Assembly: GCF_039530945.1 (NCBI RefSeq)
Contig: NZ_BAAAPC010000025.1
Coordinates: 1 to 64,000, forward strand
Direction of reading: 5' to 3'
Length of the DNA: 64,000 nt
DNA from: Nocardiopsis_C rhodophaea
GTDB lineage: Bacteria; Actinomycetota; Actinomycetes; Streptosporangiales; Streptosporangiaceae
Of this stretch, positions 24,713-33,199 are shown piece after piece. The translations under genes and the position numbers were made by a program. Numbering within the stretch: position 1 is the stretch's first letter; every line of letters starts with the position of its first letter. The notes beneath the pieces were generated by a model. The model ran no database searches. It saw nothing but the letters and a program-made list of their open reading frames with translations, and was not told where the DNA came from.

Positions 24713-25741
24713 TCATCGCGAGGCGTCGCCGGGGCGTGCGCGCACCCCGCTGCCGCCTCGCGCCGCTACGGGACCGGCCGGGCGGACCGGGTCGCCGATG
24801 ACGTCCATCTCGCCTCTCTCCTCCCCCGCCCTCGACGCGATCGCGTCCGGTCCGGCGGCCCGTTCCAGGAACAGGGCCCCCGCCAGCAGGTCGGCCGAGC
24901 CCCCCGGGGACAACCGGTCGCGCCGCAACGTGTCATCCAACCGGGTGAACAGCTCATACCCGCTGGTGGTGGAGGTACCTCCGGCCTCCAGCACGTCGGC
25001 CGCCATACGCTGCACCTCCCGTAGGGCCGCGACCCCGCCGCGGTGGGCCAGGCACGTGTCGTCGAGTACGGCGAGCGCGCCGATCAGGGCGTTGATCCGG
25101 GCGTGCTCCTCGTCCAGACCGGCGGCGCGGGAGATCCGCAGCACCGGCAGAACGCGCGACACCAGCGTGGGAAAGCCGTCGGCGGCTTCACCTCTGGCGC
25201 CACGCAGACCATAGCGGGCGAGCGCACGCGCCCCGTGGGTGGGTACGGCATAGCGGGCAACAGCGGGGTCGGGGATGCGGGCGATCCGGCCGGCGGTGCC
25301 GACGATCTCGGCGGCGGGAGTGCCGTCGGGGTGTATCGCGGTCGCGGACACCAGGAGCCCGAGCGCCCAGATCGCGCCGCGGTGGGTGTTAACGCCTCCG
25401 GTGGCGGTGAGCATGTCCTCTTCAGCGCGGCGGCCCAGCGCGCCGAGCCGCCGCCGCAGCGCCTCGTCGGGGGCGCGGCTGTCACACGCGTCGGCCATCA
25501 GGGCGAAGGCGGGGCCGAGCGCCTCGGCGGAGCGCTCCATCAGGTGGAGGTCCATGTCCGGGTGGGCGCCGCCGCCGCGGCGATCGACCAGACCCGGTTT
25601 GGGGGTGAGGGCGGCCTCCTCGATCAGGGCCCGCACGGCGTGGGCGGCGAGGCGGTCGGCGCGCGGGCCGGCGTCAAGGTTCGGGGCCGACCGGGAGAGC
25701 GCAGTGGTCTCCCGGGCCGGGTCGACGACGCTCATCCCCAT
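24713..25741 (-). CDS. mdcB: Triphosphoribosyl-dephospho-CoA synthase
   Basis: A 342-residue CitG/MdcB family enzyme that makes the precursor of the malonate decarboxylase prosthetic group from ATP and dephospho-CoA. Family signatures are LIEEAALTPKPGLVDRRGGGAHPDMDLHLMERSAEALGPAFALMAD, VNTHRGAIWALGLLVSA and DDTCLAHRGGVAALREVQRMAADVLEAGGTSTTSGYELFTRLDDTLRRDRLSPGGSADLLAGALFLE. It is the first mdc gene in the minus-strand run. The stop is 76 bases before mdcDE, too little room for mdcC. The C-terminal tail of about 40 residues is low complexity. Confidence 0.92.
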   Translation of the reverse strand: MGMSVVDPARETTALSRSAPNLDAGPRADRLAAHAVRALIEEAALTPKPGLVDRRGGGAHPDMDLHLMERSAEALGPAFALMADACDSRAPDEALRRRLGALGRRAEEDMLTATGGVNTHRGAIWALGLLVSATAIHPDGTPAAEIVGTAGRIARIPDPAVARYAVPTHGARALARYGLRGARGEAADGFPTLVSRVLPVLRISRAAGLDEEHARINALIGALAVLDDTCLAHRGGVAALREVQRMAADVLEAGGTSTTSGYELFTRLDDTLRRDRLSPGGSADLLAGALFLERAAGPDAIASRAGEERGEMDVIGDPVRPAGPVAARGGSGVRARPGDASR

Positions 25742-25889
25742 CCCCTCGCGTGGAGACCTCCGGATTCAACCGCTGGAGGGAACCCTTTCTCTCGCCTGAG
25801 TCTGTCAAAAATCCCGGCGGCACCGGCCCGAAATCAGCACAATGATCCCAACGGGCTACCCGCGACGAATGTCCGATGACCGACCGTGG

Positions 25890-27689
25890 TCAGCGCCGCA
25901 GGAGGTCGCGCACGTTGACGACGAGGAGGACGGCCACCACGACCACGATCGGCACCAGGAGTGTGATCCGCCAGTCCGCCATGAACGCCAGGATGATGCC
26001 GGTGACCACTCCGGCCACCAGGGCGAGAATGGCCAGTCCGGCCAGAAAGGTGCGCAGCTTGCGGCGCGCGAAGCTGTCGAAGGCGGCGAACAGCAGGACC
26101 ACACCGATCATCGCCGGGATGGTGTAGGGGCCGTGCATCAGCAGCATGGCGCCCAACGCGGTGATGAGCAGCGGGGTGCTCAGCGCGACCCAGATGTGCA
26201 GGAAGCGGGTGGTGCGCTGCTGGCCGGTGGCATAAGGGAGGTGGGGCGAGCGCAGATGCGCCGTAGGGCCGGCGGTGATGGGCGCGTCGCTGTCCAGGGC
26301 TTTCTGGTGGGCGTCGCGCTCGTCGGCCTTCAGCGCCCGCTCGCGGTAGACAGCGGCGAGCTCGCGCTCCTCCTGCTCGATGAGGTCGCCGTACTCGCGC
26401 GCCCGGGCCTGGGCGTGCGGGATGCGGCGCAGGACGCACTGGGCGGCGGCCAGCCGACGAATCCGGTCGCGGCGATCGAGGATCTCGCCGTCGGCCTCGT
26501 CGATCTGGGCGGCGAGTCCCTTGACGTGCGCGGCGAGCTCGACGCGCGCCGCGGCGTCGGTGGGTGCGACCTTCTGCAGGCCCACCCAGGCCAGCGGGTC
26601 GGCCCAGGAGTAGCGAACGGTGCCGTCGCGCTCGTAGCGGGGACCGCTGGGCGCGCGCTCCCCGTCGAACCAGTCGCGGGTGTCGCGCCCCCACAGCCCG
26701 CGGAATCCGCGCACCCACGGGGTGTCGTCATCGATGACGACGGCGTCCCACGCGCGGTCGCCGCCGGGGCCGACGCGCACGCCGTCGCCGCGCGCGTAGT
26801 CGACGAAGGGGACACCGATGCCGTGGCGGCCGGACGGCGAGGTGTGGGGGAAGAGGCGGGTCGTGATGTGGCGCCAGGCGCGCACGACACCGCGCAGCGG
26901 GGCGGGGTCGACCTGGATGAGGTAGTCGCCGGGGAGCATCTGGTGGGAGTGCGATCCCGCGCCGACGTAGATGACGGGGTGGTCGCCTTCGCGGTCCAGG
27001 TCGGGGTCATCCCAGCTGCGCCGCAGGTCGTCGCCGGTGTACTCATGGGAGGAGGCGCCAACCCAGACCGGGCTGAGCCCGCCGTCGGGCCTCTCCACCA
27101 CGTAGACGGTGACCTTCTCCCAGTCGGCCTCGTGGTCGTTGACGCCGCCGTAGATGGAGCGCCAGTCGTTCATCGCGTAGAAGAACCAGTACTGCAGCGC
27201 GATGTAGCCGCCGTCGCGGACCACGCGCCCGTAGTAGGTGGCGTTGCCGGGGTCGACCTGTTCGCGGTAGCGGGTGACGGCCGCCGCGGCCAGGCCGCCG
27301 GGGACGGCGCCGCGAATGAGGAGCGAGAACTTGACCAGGACGTCGACGATGCGGCCGAAGACGCCGACCGCCGCCAACCGCCCGCTCTTGGGGATTCCCG
27401 GGCGGGCGGTCGAGTGGAACCGCCGCGCCTCGTCGCGCAGGGTGTCCTCTTGGACGAACCGGAGGTGCTTGTAGCGGCCGGGCCACTCCTCCTCGGCCCC
27501 GGCCAGCCGGTCCAGGGTAAGCTGCCCGGCCGGCACCAGTTCGCGCTCCTTGCCTCCGTCGTCCTCACCCCACAGGCTGCAGGTGCGCACGTAGGCCGCG
27601 ACGTCGGTGGGGAAGAAGAGTTCGCCCTTGGTGTAGCGCAGCACCGGCTCGAAGGCGCGGAGCAGCTCCAGATCAGATTTCTCGCTCAT
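25890..27689 (-). CDS. Vps62-like (DUF946) protein with C-terminal membrane helices
   Basis: About 599 residues of unknown function. The first two thirds resemble the Vps62/DUF946 group: ELLRAFEPVLRYTKGELFFPTDVAAYVRTCSLW at the N-terminus, then GYIALQYWFFYAMNDWRSIYGGVNDHEADWEKVTVYV and HPVIYVGAGSHSHQMLPGDYLI. Next comes a probable coiled coil (AAHVKGLAAQIDEADGEILDRRDRIRRLAA onwards). The C-terminus has four hydrophobic helices (two near WVALSTPLLITALGAMLLM...IPAMIGVVLLFAAFD, then AGLAILALVAGVVTGIILAFM and ITLLVPIVVVVAVLLVVNV). The ATG at 27689 has GGGGG ahead; a GTG at 27734 is the alternative. It diverges from a small HTH gene. Confidence 0.8.
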   Translation of the reverse strand: MSEKSDLELLRAFEPVLRYTKGELFFPTDVAAYVRTCSLWGEDDGGKERELVPAGQLTLDRLAGAEEEWPGRYKHLRFVQEDTLRDEARRFHSTARPGIPKSGRLAAVGVFGRIVDVLVKFSLLIRGAVPGGLAAAAVTRYREQVDPGNATYYGRVVRDGGYIALQYWFFYAMNDWRSIYGGVNDHEADWEKVTVYVVERPDGGLSPVWVGASSHEYTGDDLRRSWDDPDLDREGDHPVIYVGAGSHSHQMLPGDYLIQVDPAPLRGVVRAWRHITTRLFPHTSPSGRHGIGVPFVDYARGDGVRVGPGGDRAWDAVVIDDDTPWVRGFRGLWGRDTRDWFDGERAPSGPRYERDGTVRYSWADPLAWVGLQKVAPTDAAARVELAAHVKGLAAQIDEADGEILDRRDRIRRLAAAQCVLRRIPHAQARAREYGDLIEQEERELAAVYRERALKADERDAHQKALDSDAPITAGPTAHLRSPHLPYATGQQRTTRFLHIWVALSTPLLITALGAMLLMHGPYTIPAMIGVVLLFAAFDSFARRKLRTFLAGLAILALVAGVVTGIILAFMADWRITLLVPIVVVVAVLLVVNVRDLLRR

Positions 27690-27807
27690 GTCTGCCCCCG
27701 ACACTAGTGGATCTCTCCCCTCGGTTCGGTTCACGTGCGGCGTCCTCGCGGGCGTTACGCCGGTGCGGCCCGGCAGCGTTAGGTTTCCGTGTATGGAGGA
27801 GGAACGG

Positions 27808-28023
27808 ATGACCCAGCTGATCCAGTCCGCACGGGACGACGCGTCGCCGCTGACCGCGCTGACCGCGACCGCTCAGTTGCGCGCCGAGGTCGAACGGCTG
27901 CAGGCGGTGCACGTTCGGCGGGCCCGGTCGCAGGGCGCCACCTGGTCGGAGATCGCGACGATCCTCGGCATCAGCAAGCAGGCCGTGCACAAGAAGTATG
28001 GGGGCAGCCGCCGGGAGAACTGA
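27808..28023 (+). CDS. Small helix-turn-helix protein
   Basis: A 71-residue protein: an acidic N-terminus, a helical stretch (TAQLRAEVERLQAVHVRRARSQG) and a helix-turn-helix ATWSEIATILGISKQAVHKKYGG. Small proteins with this WSEIA.LGISKQAVH.KY motif are common in actinomycetes as stand-alone DNA-binding proteins. The ATG at 27808 is preferred because GGAGGAGG lies ahead of it; the ATG at 27793 would make that site part of the coding region. A -10-like TTAGGT lies about 20 bases before the start. Confidence 0.8.
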   Translation: MTQLIQSARDDASPLTALTATAQLRAEVERLQAVHVRRARSQGATWSEIATILGISKQAVHKKYGGSRREN

Positions 28024-28102
28024 GACGACGACACGGCCCCGCCGCGCGGGCCGCGGTTCGGCGATGGGGACTCCACGGTGCTCGTGCGGCCACAGCAGAC
28101 GG

Positions 28103-29227
28103 TCAGTGGCGCCCGGACCGTTTCCGGCCGGTCTGGTTCATGTCTGTTCCTCTCCTGTCAGTGCTGGTCGTCGACGTGCTGTCGAGCCGCGGCACCGTGC
28201 GGGTTCCGGTGCTCCCCGCGGCGTCGGCGCGCGCCTCGGCCTCCCGCGGGGCCGACCGGGGAATGTCCGGATGTGGCCGATCCGCAGTGGGGGACGGCGC
28301 CGACCGGGTGTCTCCGATCACGCTCTGTTCGGGCAGCGCGGGCTCGGTCACGGCCGAGTCGCCACGTGCCGCGCCGATGCCGGCGATCACCACGAGAAGA
28401 ATCCCGCCGAACTGCGCCCATCCGGGCGTCTGGTGGATGATCAGCATGCCCATGACGAGGCTGACGGCGGGGTCCAGGCTGGCGAGGGTGCTGTAGGCGG
28501 TCCGGCTCATCCGCTGCAGCACCACCATCTCCAGCAGGAACGGCACGATGGGGAACAGCAGCGCGACACCCAGGGTCACGAGCACCGCGTGCGGGCTGGG
28601 GTGGGCCACGACGCCGGGCACTCCGAAGGGGGCGGTCAGGACCGCCGCGACAGCCATCGACAGCGCCAGCCCGTGCAGAGCGCGGAAGGTGCTGCCGACG
28701 CGCTGGGTGAAGACGATGTAGAAGGCGAGGCAGACCGCTCCGCCCAGGCCGAAGGCCACTCCGGTGAAGTCGGCCTTGCCGTTCCACGGCTGGGTCAGGA
28801 ACAGCACGCCCAGCATCGCGAAGACGATCCAGATGAACTCCCGGCCACGGCGCATGGCCAGGACCGCGACGGCCAAGGGGCCGAGGAACTCGATCGCGGT
28901 GGCCGTCCCGAGGTTGATGCGCGCCGTCGCTTCGGAGTAGAGGGCCATCATCCCCGCACTGACTGTGCCCAGGATCACGACCGTGACCAGCTCATGTTTC
29001 GACGCCGCCCGGACTGCGGCCCACAGGGGGCGGCCGCTGAGGGCGATCAGGATCAGCGCGGCCCACGACAGCCGGAGCCAGGTGATACCGAGGGAGCCGA
29101 CCTCGCCGAACAGGGTGACCGCGAGCGAACTGCCCGTATGCAGCGCGAACATCCCGCACACGAAGAGGAGCGGCGCGGGAACGCGGGTCTGGGCACGACG
29201 AAGCAGGCCACGAATGGAGATGATCAC
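28103..29227 (-). CDS. EamA-family (drug/metabolite) transporter, RhtA-like
   Basis: A 374-residue inner-membrane exporter with about ten hydrophobic helices in two EamA repeats (residues about 15-145 and 150-285). Characteristic stretches are TARINLGTATAIEFLGPLAVAVLAMRR, LALSMAVAAVLTAPFG and YSTLASLDPAVSLVMGMLIIHQTPGWAQFGGILLVVIAGIGAARG. This pattern resembles RhtA, an exporter of threonine and homoserine. A polar tail of about 85 residues follows the last helix. The gene is divergent from a LysR-type regulator gene with 71 bases between them, so that regulator probably controls it. Confidence 0.9.
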   Translation of the reverse strand: MIISIRGLLRRAQTRVPAPLLFVCGMFALHTGSSLAVTLFGEVGSLGITWLRLSWAALILIALSGRPLWAAVRAASKHELVTVVILGTVSAGMMALYSEATARINLGTATAIEFLGPLAVAVLAMRRGREFIWIVFAMLGVLFLTQPWNGKADFTGVAFGLGGAVCLAFYIVFTQRVGSTFRALHGLALSMAVAAVLTAPFGVPGVVAHPSPHAVLVTLGVALLFPIVPFLLEMVVLQRMSRTAYSTLASLDPAVSLVMGMLIIHQTPGWAQFGGILLVVIAGIGAARGDSAVTEPALPEQSVIGDTRSAPSPTADRPHPDIPRSAPREAEARADAAGSTGTRTVPRLDSTSTTSTDRRGTDMNQTGRKRSGRH

Positions 29228-29298
29228 CCGACCATTGGATCTTCGGCCTATGTTTCTGTCCAGGGACCGATGGTGGATTTATCTTGTACTTTTGGTGA

Positions 29299-30258
29299 AT
29301 GGATCTGACGCGCCTCCACCTGCTGGTGGAGCTGGAGCGCCTGGGCACGATGACGGCGGTTTCCGAGGTCACGGGCATGGGCACGTCGGCCGTCTCCAAG
29401 CACTTCGCGGTGTTGGAGCGGGAGGTCGGCGTCCCGCTGCTGGTCCCGGACGGCCGGCGGGTGCGGCTGACTCCGGCTGGGCACCGCCTAAGCGAGTACG
29501 CCGTGGACATTCTGGCCCGGGTCGCCGCGGCCCGCTCCGAGTTCGCTGGTGAGGGAGAACCGGTCGGCCGCATCGACCTGGTGACCTTCATCAGCGCCGC
29601 GCCGCCGATCGTGCTGCCCGCTCTGCGGCGACTGCGCGAGGACCACCCCGGGATCGACGTCCGGCTCATCGAGCATGAGCCGGACGAGGCGCTAGGCCTG
29701 CTGCAGACGGGGGACGCCGATATCGGGCTCGTGTACGAGTACAGCCTGGTACCGCGTAACTTCCCGGAAACCCTGACGTTGCATCGCCTGGGCAGTGAGC
29801 CGCTGCTGCTCTCCCAGCCCTCCGGGCCGCCGGCGTCCAGCCGAACGCTGACCCGGCAGCGGCTGAGCGCCCTGAAGTCCGCCTCCTGGATCTCCAACTC
29901 GCGCGGCAGCGACGAGGACGAGCTCGTCCAGCGCATGTGCGCCGCCGCCGGGTTCGCCCCGCGCATCCGGCACCGCATCGACAACCTTGAGGTGGTGGAG
30001 CAGGTGGTGGCGTCCGGGCGCGGGGTGGGCGTGATGCCGAAGCTGGCGGCGGTGACGCGGCGCGGCGTCACCCACTCCCCGCTCGGCGAGCTCGGCGGTA
30101 ACCGGCGGATCTACCTGGTGAGCCGCACGGGCGGTTGGGCGTGGCGGCCGATGCGGGTGCTGGCCGAGTACCTGCACGACGTGGCCCGCGAGGTCCTGGA
30201 CGACGTCGCGGACACCGTGTCGTTCTCCGCGCCGCCGGCCCCGGAAGCGCCCGCGTGA
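29299..30258 (+). CDS. LysR-type transcriptional regulator divergent from the EamA exporter
   Basis: A 319-residue LysR-family regulator. The N-terminal winged HTH (MDLTRLHLLVELERLGTMTAVSEVTGMGTSAVSKHFAVLEREVGVPLLVPDGRRVRLTPAGH) is followed by a periplasmic-binding-like effector domain from about residue 90 (GRIDLVTFISAAPPIVLPALRRLREDHPGIDVRLIEHEPDEALGLLQTGDADIGLVYEY). The shared 71-base upstream region with the exporter gene is the classical LysR arrangement. It would act as an activator of that gene and repressor of its own. The ligand is unknown. Confidence 0.92.
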   Translation: MDLTRLHLLVELERLGTMTAVSEVTGMGTSAVSKHFAVLEREVGVPLLVPDGRRVRLTPAGHRLSEYAVDILARVAAARSEFAGEGEPVGRIDLVTFISAAPPIVLPALRRLREDHPGIDVRLIEHEPDEALGLLQTGDADIGLVYEYSLVPRNFPETLTLHRLGSEPLLLSQPSGPPASSRTLTRQRLSALKSASWISNSRGSDEDELVQRMCAAAGFAPRIRHRIDNLEVVEQVVASGRGVGVMPKLAAVTRRGVTHSPLGELGGNRRIYLVSRTGGWAWRPMRVLAEYLHDVAREVLDDVADTVSFSAPPAPEAPA

Positions 30259-30304
30259 CTTCCCCCGACCTGTTCGGGCGGCTCGTCCGAGGGGCGCGGC
30301 GGCG

Positions 30305-31243
30305 TCACCCCGTCGAGGCGATGAGGGGGCCGACCGAGGGCACCGGCACCTTGGCCGCGGCTTCGCGCACCGCGCTCAGCAGGGGCTCGGGGTCGGCCCC
30401 CGCCCGGCTCAACGCGACGATGTGGCGGCGCGCCGTGTTGCGGACCGACCGGACCACGATGTTGGGCGCGGGCAGTCCGGTCCAGCCGAGGCGCGGTACC
30501 AGGGCCATCCCCAGCCCAGCCTGGACCAGGGAGAGCACCGCGCTGAAATCGTCCACGGTGTGCACGATGCGCGGCTGGAACCCGGCCTGGTTGCAAGCCG
30601 CCGTCACGCAGTCGTACCAGGCGGTCCCGGGCGCCGACATGATCCAGTCGACGTCGGCCAGGTCCGCGGCGAGCTCCAGGTCGGTGGAGTTGGCCAGCGG
30701 GTGGTGATAGGGCAGCACCGCGTCGAACGGCTCGACCATGATCGGGTCGGCCCGGAACTCCGGTGATCCGTTGTGCGGCAGGTGCACGGACGACATGGTG
30801 ATGGCGAGGTCGAGCTCACCGGTGCGGAGCATCTCGGTGCTTTCCTCGGGCTCGGCCTGGACGATCTCGAAGCGCCACCCGGCGTGGGTGTCGCGCAGGC
30901 CGGCGACGGCCGGTCCGAGGAGGTCGGAGATGCCGGTGGAGAAGGATCCGACGCGGGCGACGCCGACGGCGCCGTCAGCGTAGGCGGCCAAATCGGCTTT
31001 GGCCCGTTCCATCTCCGCGAAGATGACGTCGGCGTGTTCCAGCAGCACCCGTGCGGCTCCGGTGAGCAGGAAACGGCGCCCCTGCCGCTCGACCAGGGTC
31101 ACCCCGGTCTCCTTGGACAGCGTCGCGAGCTGCTGGGAAACAGCGGAGGGGGTCACGTGCAACGCCTCGGCCGTCCCGGCAACGGTGTGGTGCTCGTCGA
31201 GCGCCCGCAACAATTGCAATCGCCGCACATCGATCATGATCAC
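30305..31243 (-). CDS. LysR-type transcriptional regulator
   Basis: A 312-residue LysR-family protein with HTH RRLQLLRALDEHHTVAGTAEALHVTPSAVSQQLATLSKETGVTLVERQGRRFLLTGAARVLL and an effector domain beginning GVARVGSFSTGISDLLGPAVAGLRDTHAGWRFEIVQAEPEESTEMLRTGELDLAIT. It converges on the preceding LysR gene. The divergent partner that usually marks a LysR target is absent here: on its upstream side lies a same-strand PanE-like reductase gene, about 200 bases away. Its target is therefore not clear. Confidence 0.92.
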   Translation of the reverse strand: MIMIDVRRLQLLRALDEHHTVAGTAEALHVTPSAVSQQLATLSKETGVTLVERQGRRFLLTGAARVLLEHADVIFAEMERAKADLAAYADGAVGVARVGSFSTGISDLLGPAVAGLRDTHAGWRFEIVQAEPEESTEMLRTGELDLAITMSSVHLPHNGSPEFRADPIMVEPFDAVLPYHHPLANSTDLELAADLADVDWIMSAPGTAWYDCVTAACNQAGFQPRIVHTVDDFSAVLSLVQAGLGMALVPRLGWTGLPAPNIVVRSVRNTARRHIVALSRAGADPEPLLSAVREAAAKVPVPSVGPLIASTG

Positions 31244-31444
31244 AATTTAGGCGAGCTGAAACACCGCGGTTACCTCTCGCGGTTACGGGGAGACGTGATC
31301 CCGTGCACGTTCGGGCCGCCACGGTACGCGGCGCTGACCTCCGCGCAGAGCCCTCCGCGCCGTCGTCCGCTCCCCGCTGTACCCCGCGCGGGCGGGGTGC
31401 GTGGTGGTCCGCGCACCCCGCCCGCCACACGAACCGGCCCCCGC

Positions 31445-32395
31445 TCAGGCGGTCCGGGCGTTGTCGACGGCCTCCAGGTCGGCGACGACACGCGCTGTCA
31501 CCGGGGTGTCGATTCCGGCATCGCGCGCGGCCCGGAGCAGCGCGCCGCCGAGGGCGTCGATCTCCATGGGGTAGCCGTTCTCCCGGTCGAACAGTAGAGA
31601 GGGCTTGACGTGTGCGGGGCGGGAGTCCGCCACCTTGAGGACCTCGTCGGGGTCGATGGTGACACCGCGCGCGGCCGCCACGGCTCGGGCCTCGTCCACA
31701 ATCCCGGCCATGGTCGCCCGGTGGGTGACGCGCGCCTCGCCGATGGGCAGCCGCGTGTGCGCGCAGACCAGTGCGGCGGGCAGCAGGAAGGAGTACTTCT
31801 TCCACAGCACCCTGTCCTCGCTGTCGAGGATGTCGGCGGTGATCCCCGCCGTGCGAAGCGCCGCCGCCAGCGCGTCGATCCGGTCGGCCACCGCCGCGGG
31901 ACCGGCCATCTCGACGCTGGTCACGGATCCGGTGTGCTGAACGCGACCGGGGCTCGGGCGGGACGCGGCCACCAGGATGGAGGCGGCGACCACGTGAGCG
32001 CGGGGAAAGCGGGAGCGGAGAATGTCCACATGCTCGAACCCGTTGAGGAGCGGCACGATGAGCGCGTCCTCGACGGCGTCGGCGGAGATCCGCTCCAGTG
32101 CGGCGTCGAGCGTGGTGGCTTTGACCGTCACGAACAGGACGTCGGTCCGCTTGGTCAGTTCGGCGCGCGCCTCGGGGTGCGCGGTGAAGTCGCCGAAGGC
32201 CTCGGATTCCACTCGCAGCCCGTCGGCGGTGATGCGCCGGGCGGTGGACTCGCTGGCGACGACGCGGACACGGCGGCCGTGATCACCATCATCACCGTTC
32301 CCGGGGGCCCCGCGAGCGAGCAGACCGGCGAGCACGCCGCCGACACCGCCGGGCCCCAGGATCGTGAAATCCTTTAAATCTTTCTGATCCGTCAT
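31445..32395 (-). CDS. panE: 2-dehydropantoate 2-reductase family protein
   Basis: A 316-residue ketopantoate reductase (PanE/ApbA) family member that would reduce 2-dehydropantoate to pantoate with NADPH in pantothenate and CoA synthesis. The Rossmann motif is ILGPGGVGGVLAGLLARG. Further signatures are DVLFVTVKATTLDAAL, VPLLNGFEHVDILRSRFP, DRVLWKKYSFLLPAALVCAHTRLPIGE with the catalytic Lys, and KPSLLFDRENGYPMEIDALGGALLRAARDAGIDTPV. Many organisms hold several paralogues, some acting on other 2-keto acids, so the pantothenate role is likely but not certain. No other pan genes lie nearby. Confidence 0.85.
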   Translation of the reverse strand: MTDQKDLKDFTILGPGGVGGVLAGLLARGAPGNGDDGDHGRRVRVVASESTARRITADGLRVESEAFGDFTAHPEARAELTKRTDVLFVTVKATTLDAALERISADAVEDALIVPLLNGFEHVDILRSRFPRAHVVAASILVAASRPSPGRVQHTGSVTSVEMAGPAAVADRIDALAAALRTAGITADILDSEDRVLWKKYSFLLPAALVCAHTRLPIGEARVTHRATMAGIVDEARAVAAARGVTIDPDEVLKVADSRPAHVKPSLLFDRENGYPMEIDALGGALLRAARDAGIDTPVTARVVADLEAVDNARTA

Positions 32396-32476
32396 GAGGA
32401 TCTCTCCTTTTCCTCGTGCCAGGACGCACGTACATCGAACTGGGACGTAATGTCGGAATCACAGCTCATCCCCTGG

Positions 32477-32492
32477 ATTGGTCTGGACCAAA
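32477..32492. promoter_or_regulatory. DasR-responsive-element-like site before the GNAT gene
   Basis: The sequence ATTGGTCTGGACCAAA holds arms TTGGTC and GACCAA. The 12-base core TGGTCTGGACCA differs from the Streptomyces dre core TGGTCTAGACCA at one central position. It lies about 45 bases upstream of the GNAT gene start at 32538. DasR is a GntR-family regulator of N-acetylglucosamine use and development; no dasR gene is in the window. Confidence 0.55.
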
Positions 32493-32537
32493 ACAGGGAG
32501 TAGGCACGTCGTTGCGGGTGGAACGGGTGAGAAAAAC

Positions 32538-33095
32538 ATGGAAACTTCGTTGGTGACTAAACCGCGCACCCCTCTTTCGGACGTGCTGCGGTTCCGCTAC
32601 CTCGGTTCCCACGAGATCGAAGAGCTCGCCGAGCTCTGGATGGCCCTGCACGAACAGCACACCGCGATCGCCCCGCACCTTGAGGACATCGTGACGTCGG
32701 TGTCCCCCGAGGAGTCCTGGAGGCGTCGGCGCAGCCAGTACCTCAGCTGGCTGTCGGACCCCGACACGCTCGCCGTCCTCGCCGAGCGCGGCGGTGAGCC
32801 CGTCGGCTACGCGATGGTGACGATCAGGGAGAACCCGAAGGGGTCGTGGGATCGTGGCGATCGGGTCGCTGTCGTGCAGACGCTCTCTGTGCCCGCGGAG
32901 TACTCCGCGTACGGCGTGCGGTCGGCGCTGCTGGAGGAGATCCGGCGGCAGGTCGGCGCCATGGGCGTCCGCGAGATCGAACTGACGGCGTTGGCCACCA
33001 GCTCCGACGACATCCACTTCTTCGAGCAGGAGGGGTTCCGCCCCTTCGTCACGACGATGGTCTGCCGCATCGGCGGCGTCGGCGCGCACGACTGA
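32538..33095 (+). CDS. GNAT-family acetyltransferase
   Basis: A 185-residue protein with GNAT-fold features: LAELWMALHEQHTAIAPHLEDI at the N-terminus, FVLAERGG-like strand LAVLAERGGEPVGYAMVTI, a beta strand VAVVQTLSVPAEYSAYGVRSALLEEIRRQVGAMGVREIELTALATSSDDIHFFEQEGFRPFVTTMVCRI. The acetyl-CoA loop is poorly conserved (SVPAEYSAYGVRSAL instead of the usual R-x-x-G-x-G). The ATG at 32538 follows GGGTGAGA; an earlier frame start would overlap the dre-like site. The substrate is unknown. A possible DasR site upstream suggests a link to amino-sugar metabolism. Confidence 0.8.
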   Translation: METSLVTKPRTPLSDVLRFRYLGSHEIEELAELWMALHEQHTAIAPHLEDIVTSVSPEESWRRRRSQYLSWLSDPDTLAVLAERGGEPVGYAMVTIRENPKGSWDRGDRVAVVQTLSVPAEYSAYGVRSALLEEIRRQVGAMGVREIELTALATSSDDIHFFEQEGFRPFVTTMVCRIGGVGAHD

Positions 33096-33113
33096 CCTCA
33101 CCCGGACGGCATG

Positions 33114-33167
33114 CGGCGGCTCCCGTCGCGGCCGGGCACTACGCCCGGTCGGCGACGGGAGCCGCCG
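33114..33167. terminator. Large bidirectional hairpin between convergent genes
   Basis: Perfect 16-base arms (33114-33129 and 33152-33167, starting CGGCGGCTCCCG) enclose a second small stem CCGGGC/GCCCGG. The hairpin lies between the ends of the GNAT gene and the convergent MerR gene and can serve both. Confidence 0.75.
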
Positions 33168-33199
33168 TCGTCGCGGATCCCGACCGCGCGGTGGTCCGA

